Under the pieces are notes generated by a model that was given only the letters and a program-made list of their open reading frames with translations, was not told the origin of the DNA and searched no databases. Shown in pieces: positions 14,407-18,148 of a stretch of DNA of 18,148 nucleotides (position 1 is its first letter; the number at the start of each line of letters is the position of its first letter). Made by a program: the position numbers and the translations under genes. This DNA comes from a bacterium (GTDB taxonomy: Bacteria; ARS69), in the NCBI GenBank assembly GCA_025774865.1, contig JALGZO010000703.1, forward strand, positions 1 through 18,148, in the 5' to 3' direction.

Positions 14407-15107
14407 TGAGCCAGCCCGTGACATCCGCGGCGAACCGCTACCGCTACGAGCGCAAGTTCACGACGAGCAGGCTCGGCCGCGACGAAGTCGAGCACATGAT
14501 CCGGATGAATCCGGCGATGTTCTCGGAGATCTTTCGGGAGCGCTGGGTGAACAACATCTACTTCGACTCGATGAGCATGACCAATCTCCACGCGAACCTT
14601 TCGGGTGTGCAGCATCGGGTCAAGTGCAGGATTCGCTGGTACGGAGATCTCTTCGGCCAGGTCGAGAAGCCCGTCTTCGAGGTGAAGAAGAAGAACGGAC
14701 TCATGGGAGCCAAGGACTCCTTCCCTCTACCCCCTTTCGACCTGGACGAGGATCTCCGGCCGACGGACCTCGTGGACGTGCTGGCGGCCTCCGATATTCC
14801 TGACTGGCTGCGAGCGCGATGCCTGTTCCTGGAGCCGGCACTTCTGAACCGATACCGGCGGAAGTATTTCCGCTCCGCCGACGACGACTACCGGATCACG
14901 GTCGACACCGATCTGGAATACTACCGGATCGACCGGTGTGCGAACCGATTCCGGGAGAGCATGACCGACGAGTGGATGGTCATCGTCGAGCTGAAGTACG
15001 CCCGGGGAAGGGACGCCAAGGCGGACCGGATCACGAGCAGGTTTCCTCTCCGTCTGGCGCGCATCTCGAAGTACGTCGACGGCGTGGGGCGGCTCCACCG
15101 CTTCTAG
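14406..15107 (+). CDS. VTC-domain protein (polyphosphate polymerase-like, triphosphate tunnel fold)
   Basis: The 233-residue protein has the strand-by-strand signature of the VTC catalytic domain: YRYERKF near 12-18, VNNIYFDS, HRVKCRIRWYG, PVFEVKKKNG, LNRYRRKYFRS, YRITVDTDLEYY, WMVIVELKYA and ISKYVDGV. The alternating basic and acidic residues (RVKCRIR, EVKKK, ELK) line the phosphate tunnel in yeast Vtc4, which makes inorganic polyphosphate from ATP. The length fits a stand-alone domain without SPX or membrane segments; the partner DUF4956 protein could provide the membrane part. The ATG lies in TGATG, overlapping the CotH stop by one base. Its TAG shares a CTAG tetranucleotide with the stop of the convergent molybdoenzyme gene. 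Whether it makes polyphosphate or another phospho-product is untested. Confidence 0.87.
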   Translation: MSQPVTSAANRYRYERKFTTSRLGRDEVEHMIRMNPAMFSEIFRERWVNNIYFDSMSMTNLHANLSGVQHRVKCRIRWYGDLFGQVEKPVFEVKKKNGLMGAKDSFPLPPFDLDEDLRPTDLVDVLAASDIPDWLRARCLFLEPALLNRYRRKYFRSADDDYRITVDTDLEYYRIDRCANRFRESMTDEWMVIVELKYARGRDAKADRITSRFPLRLARISKYVDGVGRLHRF

Positions 15108-16981
15108 GACGACTTCTCCAGGCTCGCCTCCACCGACTTGAACGCCGGAGTCTTCGAGCGCGGATCCAACCGACGCGGCACGATCGCGTTCGCCTCGGGG
15201 TAGTACATCGCGAGGTTTCCGGGGGGAAGCTCCACGAGCGCGACGGACACCTCGAGCTTTCCGGCTTCCGTGGACACGACGACCCGATCACCCTCCGAGA
15301 CCCCGAGACGGCGCGCGTCGGTCTCGGCCATCATGACGACGTCACGGCGCCCGTTGCCGCGATAGAGGTCCTCCTCCTCGTACACGACCGTGTTGAACTG
15401 GCCTTCCGAGCGAAGGGTCATCAGGCGGAACTCCGCCGAAGGTTCCGCGGGGAGCGGCGTCACGTGAAAGTGCGCCTGGCCGGTCGGGGTCGCGAAGCCC
15501 CGCTCGTGGAACGTGCGGCCCTCGATGTGAAACTCCTCGCGCTGCGCGTCGACGCCGCCGATCGGCCCAAAGCCCGGCACGACGGCGGCGATGCCCTCGC
15601 GGAGCCTCCGGTGGGAGCGCAGCGCCTTCCAGTCGAAGCGTCCCTCGGGTAGGACTCGTTCGGCGATCGACGCGATCACGTCCACCTCGGAGCGCATCTC
15701 GCCCGGCGTGGCCGGGTGACCACCGTCGGAGCGGCGCACGTAGTTGAACATCGATTCCTGGGTCGTGGTCTGCGGCTCCTCGTCGCGGGCGAGGACCGGG
15801 AGAATGAGGGTCGTGCGGCCGCGTCCGTGCAGGTGCCCTTCGTTGAGCTTCGTGGTGAGCGAAACGGTGAACGGGATCGAACGAAGTGCCGCGGCCGCCC
15901 AGGCACGATCCGGATTGCTCGCGAAGAGATTGCCGCCGAGCAAGACGCTCGCGCGGATGCGGCCGTCGTCGGCAGCGGTCATCGAGGCGTACGTGTCCTG
16001 GCCGGGTTCGGCGGGGACCCGGATGTCGTAGAGCTCCTCCAGCTTCGCGGCGAACGCACGCTTCAGGGCCGGCCTCATGCCGACGGAGCCGACTCCCTGC
16101 ACGTTGGAGTGACCGCGGATCGGGAGGAGGCCCGCTCCCGGCCGCCCAAGCCAGCCGCGGGCGAGCGCGAGGTTGGACAGCGCCAGGACGTTGTCCACCC
16201 CGTGGGCGTGGTGCGTGAGCCCCATTGCCCAGCTCAGGACGCCGCGCTGCGCGCCGGCGAGATACCCGACCGCCTTGTCGACGCAGCGCTGCGGCACGCC
16301 GGAGCGGCGCGCGAGCTCGTCCCAGGGAGCCGCTTTCACGTCCGATAACACGTCGCCCCAGCCGGTCGTGGCGGCGTCGACGAACTCGCGGTCGACGGCG
16401 CCGGCCTCGACCAACCCCTTGAGCAGCGCCTTGAACAGCGCGACGTCCCCCCCGACGTGTGGCTGCAGGTAGAGATCGCAGACGTCGGATCCGAAGAGCA
16501 AGCTCCGCCAGTCCGATGGCAACCGGAATCGGAGGAGCCCGAGCTCCCGCAGCGGATTGACGATGATCACCTTGCCGCCGCGACGCCGGAGCTCGATCAG
16601 CTGGCTGATGAGCCGCGGGTGGTTGCTCGCGGGGTTCGCACCGGCCACGAGCACGAGGTCCGTCTTCTCGAGATCCTCGAGCACGATGGAAGCCGTGCCG
16701 GAGCCGTACACCGAAGACAGCGCGACGCTGGACGCCGCGTGGCAGTAATACGAGCAGTTGTGGATGTTCGGCGATCCGTAAGCGCGCGCGACGAGCTGCA
16801 ACAGGAACGCCGCCTCATTGCTGGAGCGGCCGGAGGCGTAGAAGAAGACCTCGGCGGGCGGGGCATCGCGGAGACCCAGGCCCACCCGGTCGATTGCCTC
16901 GTCCCAGCCGACGCGGCGAAAGTGCGTGTCATCTTCGTCGGCCAGAATGGGGAACGCGAGGCGTCCGAGCTGCTCGAGCTC
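15104..16981 (-). pseudogene. FdhF/YdeP-family molybdopterin oxidoreductase, N-terminally truncated
   Basis: About 626 codons of uninterrupted similarity to YdeP-type formate-dehydrogenase-like molybdoenzymes are present: WDEAIDRVG, FFYASGRSSNEAAFLLQL, NCSYYCHAASSVAL (the Cys of YYCH aligning with the molybdenum-ligand site), GANPASNHPR, IVNPLRELGL, GHSNVQGVGSVG, and the C-terminal dinucleotide-binding domain ending SKTPAFKSVEASLE. Homology starts abruptly at LELEQLGRL near 16981. Full-length relatives have about 100 more residues there, including a Cys motif of the CPGCAWPD type. No ATG, GTG or TTG occurs in frame between 16981 and about 17070; the first possible start is GTG at 16885, inside the conserved region. 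I therefore call it a 5'-deleted gene, although a shortened protein from 16885 (593 residues) cannot be excluded. It is convergent with the VTC gene. Confidence 0.75.
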
Positions 16982-17045
16982 TAGGGGATCGGGCTCCGTC
17001 GGGCAACCGGCGGTAAAGGGGAAGCCCGACTCTCGACACGGAAGG

Positions 17046-17777
17046 CTAGCGGTAGAGACTCTTGATCGATCCCCAGCTCGTCGGGATCACGGGCGAATGG
17101 GTGTCGTTGCAGAACGCGACCACATCGAAGAGTAGTTGAGCGTCGCAAACGCCGTCGTGGAAGGGTGAGCCCGGGCAGAGCGGCGACGTCGCCGTGCCGA
17201 AGTAGTACGACCAATTCGGGCGGGTCGACGGATAACAGGTGCCGCACGCAATGGGTCCCGTGGCGCCGGCGGCGGGATGATCCGTCACGAGCGTGGCCGG
17301 ATTGTCTTCGCCGGGACCGAACGTGACGGTCACCGTGAGATCCTGATTCGTGGGCCACTGGACGGTCCACTCGTGCTCGTTCCAGCCGCTCGTCGGCAGG
17401 AAGGGGTGCTCTTGGAGGAGTACCTCGGGGCAGCCCTCGCCGCCGCTTTCGCTGACCGAGATGACCCCCGTGTATCCGTAGCCGGCCGGCGCGCCGGTGT
17501 CCACGAACACGCGGGTCGACGTGAGAAAATTCCAGTTCGTGGCGCACGGGTCCTAGACGGAGACTCCGACCACGTCGCCCGCGGCCCAGTCCGACCAGAC
17601 CCAGACCCATCCCGTGCAGCTGTTGTAGTAGTAGATGGTGATCGTTCCGAAGCCGCGCTGCCAGTCGGCTCGATTCGAGTCATCGTGGAAGCGGGCCGCG
17701 GTCTTCTCGAGCGCGAGGGACGGTGCGGGAAAGAAGACCGCTGCGGCGATCATGACGAGGGCGATGCGTGAAACCAT
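17046..17777 (-). pseudogene. Secreted hypothetical protein interrupted by an in-frame TAG
   Basis: One minus-strand frame runs from ATG 17777 to TAG 17046 and is broken only by TAG at 17553-17555. The first part has a signal peptide (MVSRIALVMIAAAVFFPAPSLA) followed by FGTITIYYYNSCTGWVWVWSDW, AAGDVVGVSV. After the stop the same frame continues DPCATNWNFLTSTRVFVDTG and on for about 165 residues of protein-like sequence with Cys, Trp and Gly (CDAQLLFDVVAFCNDTHSP, TSWGSIKSLYR). Same-frame continuation, balanced composition and paired cysteines on both sides argue for one exported protein of about 243 residues carrying a recent nonsense change, or a base-call error. TAG is the ordinary stop for five other genes in the window, so general recoding is unlikely. 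The family is not recognised. Confidence 0.65.
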
Positions 17778-17815
17778 GGTGAAATGGTACCACGCGGCCG
17801 GGGTCGGTTTCGCCG

Positions 17816-18148
17816 TTACGCGGACAGTCTCGCCGGATCCGTCTCCTCGTCGTGGACCTCGACGAAGGCCGTCCGCACACGGTGCTCGGCCAGGAGATCG
17901 AAGTACTCGTTCAGGGACCGCTCCGCGTCGGCGACCGTCTGGGAGTGGAAGATACGCTCGCGGAGCTTGCTACCGTACGGCAGACCCTTCGTGAAGTATC
18001 CGGTCACCTTCTTGATCCGGCCGAGGATCACTTTCTCGAGGCGCTCACCTTCGCCGGTGACCCGCGTCCTACCATGACGCCGTCCGCGCCCGACGCCGCG
18101 ATGGCCCGGCGAGCATCATCGACCGTGAGAATGTCCCCGTTGACGACG
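17816..18148 (-). pseudogene. tRNA-dihydrouridine synthase (Dus) C-terminal part, frameshifted; 5' end outside window
   Basis: Reading in from the right edge, the frame gives VVNGDILTVDDARRAIAASG, ADGVMVGRG, the FMN-phosphate-binding strand and loop of DusB-type enzymes (usual form: NGDI...GADGVMIGRGA). That frame then runs into a TGA at 18028-18030. The next frame continues as LGRIKKVTGYFTKGLPYGSK, LRERIFHSQTVADAERSLNEYF, the C-terminal tRNA-binding helices (usual form: ARKHxxWY...), ending at TAA 17816. Fewer than 25 residues lie between the two motifs, where DusB has about 60, so the gene shows both a frame change and an internal deletion near 18060. Dus reduces specific uridines in tRNA to dihydrouridine. 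Confidence 0.7.

Noticed and set aside
16742-16744. Selenocysteine or selenium-dependent formate dehydrogenase
   Set aside because: The active-site position is a TGC cysteine and no in-frame TGA or SECIS-like hairpin was seen.
17553-17555. TAG read as a sense codon (stop-codon reassignment or pyrrolysine)
   Set aside because: Five other genes here end in TAG at positions expected from family lengths, so TAG works as a stop.
1-18148. tRNA, rRNA, CRISPR arrays, transposases, attachment sites
   Set aside because: No cloverleaf-like elements, regularly spaced repeats, terminal inverted repeats or transposase motifs were noticed on reading both strands; covariance-model searches could not be run.

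Overview
This is a GC-rich (roughly two thirds G+C) bacterial chromosome window of mainly metabolic genes, with ATGA/TTGA stop-start overlaps. A futalosine-pathway menaquinone gene (mqnD-like) at the left edge, GTG/TTG starts, one apparently leaderless promoter and an exported protein rich in Trp and Cys suggest a menaquinone-using member of a less-studied phylum such as Acidobacteriota, Gemmatimonadota or Eisenbacteria-like lineages. The sequence alone does not settle which. No RNA genes, CRISPR arrays, insertion sequences or phage genes were seen.

Layout. 1-444 (-): 5' part of an mqnD-like gene. 445-797: intergenic stretch holding a decayed methyltransferase fragment. 798-3070 (+): tryptophan 2,3-dioxygenase and a kynureninase-like PLP enzyme, overlapping by 4 nt. 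3023-4585 (-): a benzoate/2-aminobenzoate-CoA ligase-type enzyme, convergent with and overlapping the PLP gene, starting from a near-consensus promoter that would give a leaderless mRNA. 4627-10816 (+): a tight six-gene operon of creatininase-family hydrolase, SDR, RidA-like protein, atypical crotonase, acyl-CoA dehydrogenase and a 753-residue flavin monooxygenase/old-yellow-enzyme fusion of the 2-aminobenzoyl-CoA monooxygenase/reductase type. 10817-11116: terminator-like hairpin, a perfect 15-nt palindrome, a possible promoter and two leader hairpins. 11117-15107 (+): a three-gene operon of DUF4956 membrane protein, CotH-kinase/beta-helix protein and VTC-domain (polyphosphate polymerase-like) protein. 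15104-18148 (-): three damaged genes in a row (N-terminally truncated FdhF/YdeP-type molybdoenzyme, secreted protein with an in-frame TAG, frameshifted tRNA-dihydrouridine synthase).

How it works together. The central 10 kb reads as one catabolic route: tryptophan to N-formylkynurenine (KynA), to kynurenine (no classical formamidase is present; the creatininase-family hydrolase is a candidate), to anthranilate plus alanine (KynU-like), to 2-aminobenzoyl-CoA (ligase), then hydroxylation and ring reduction by the fusion enzyme without aromatic ring-cleaving dioxygenases. The RidA-like protein, crotonase, SDR and acyl-CoA dehydrogenase would deaminate, open and beta-oxidise the alicyclic CoA thioester. 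The second system (DUF4956-CotH-VTC) looks like a membrane- and surface-associated phosphotransfer module whose function is, to my knowledge, not established.
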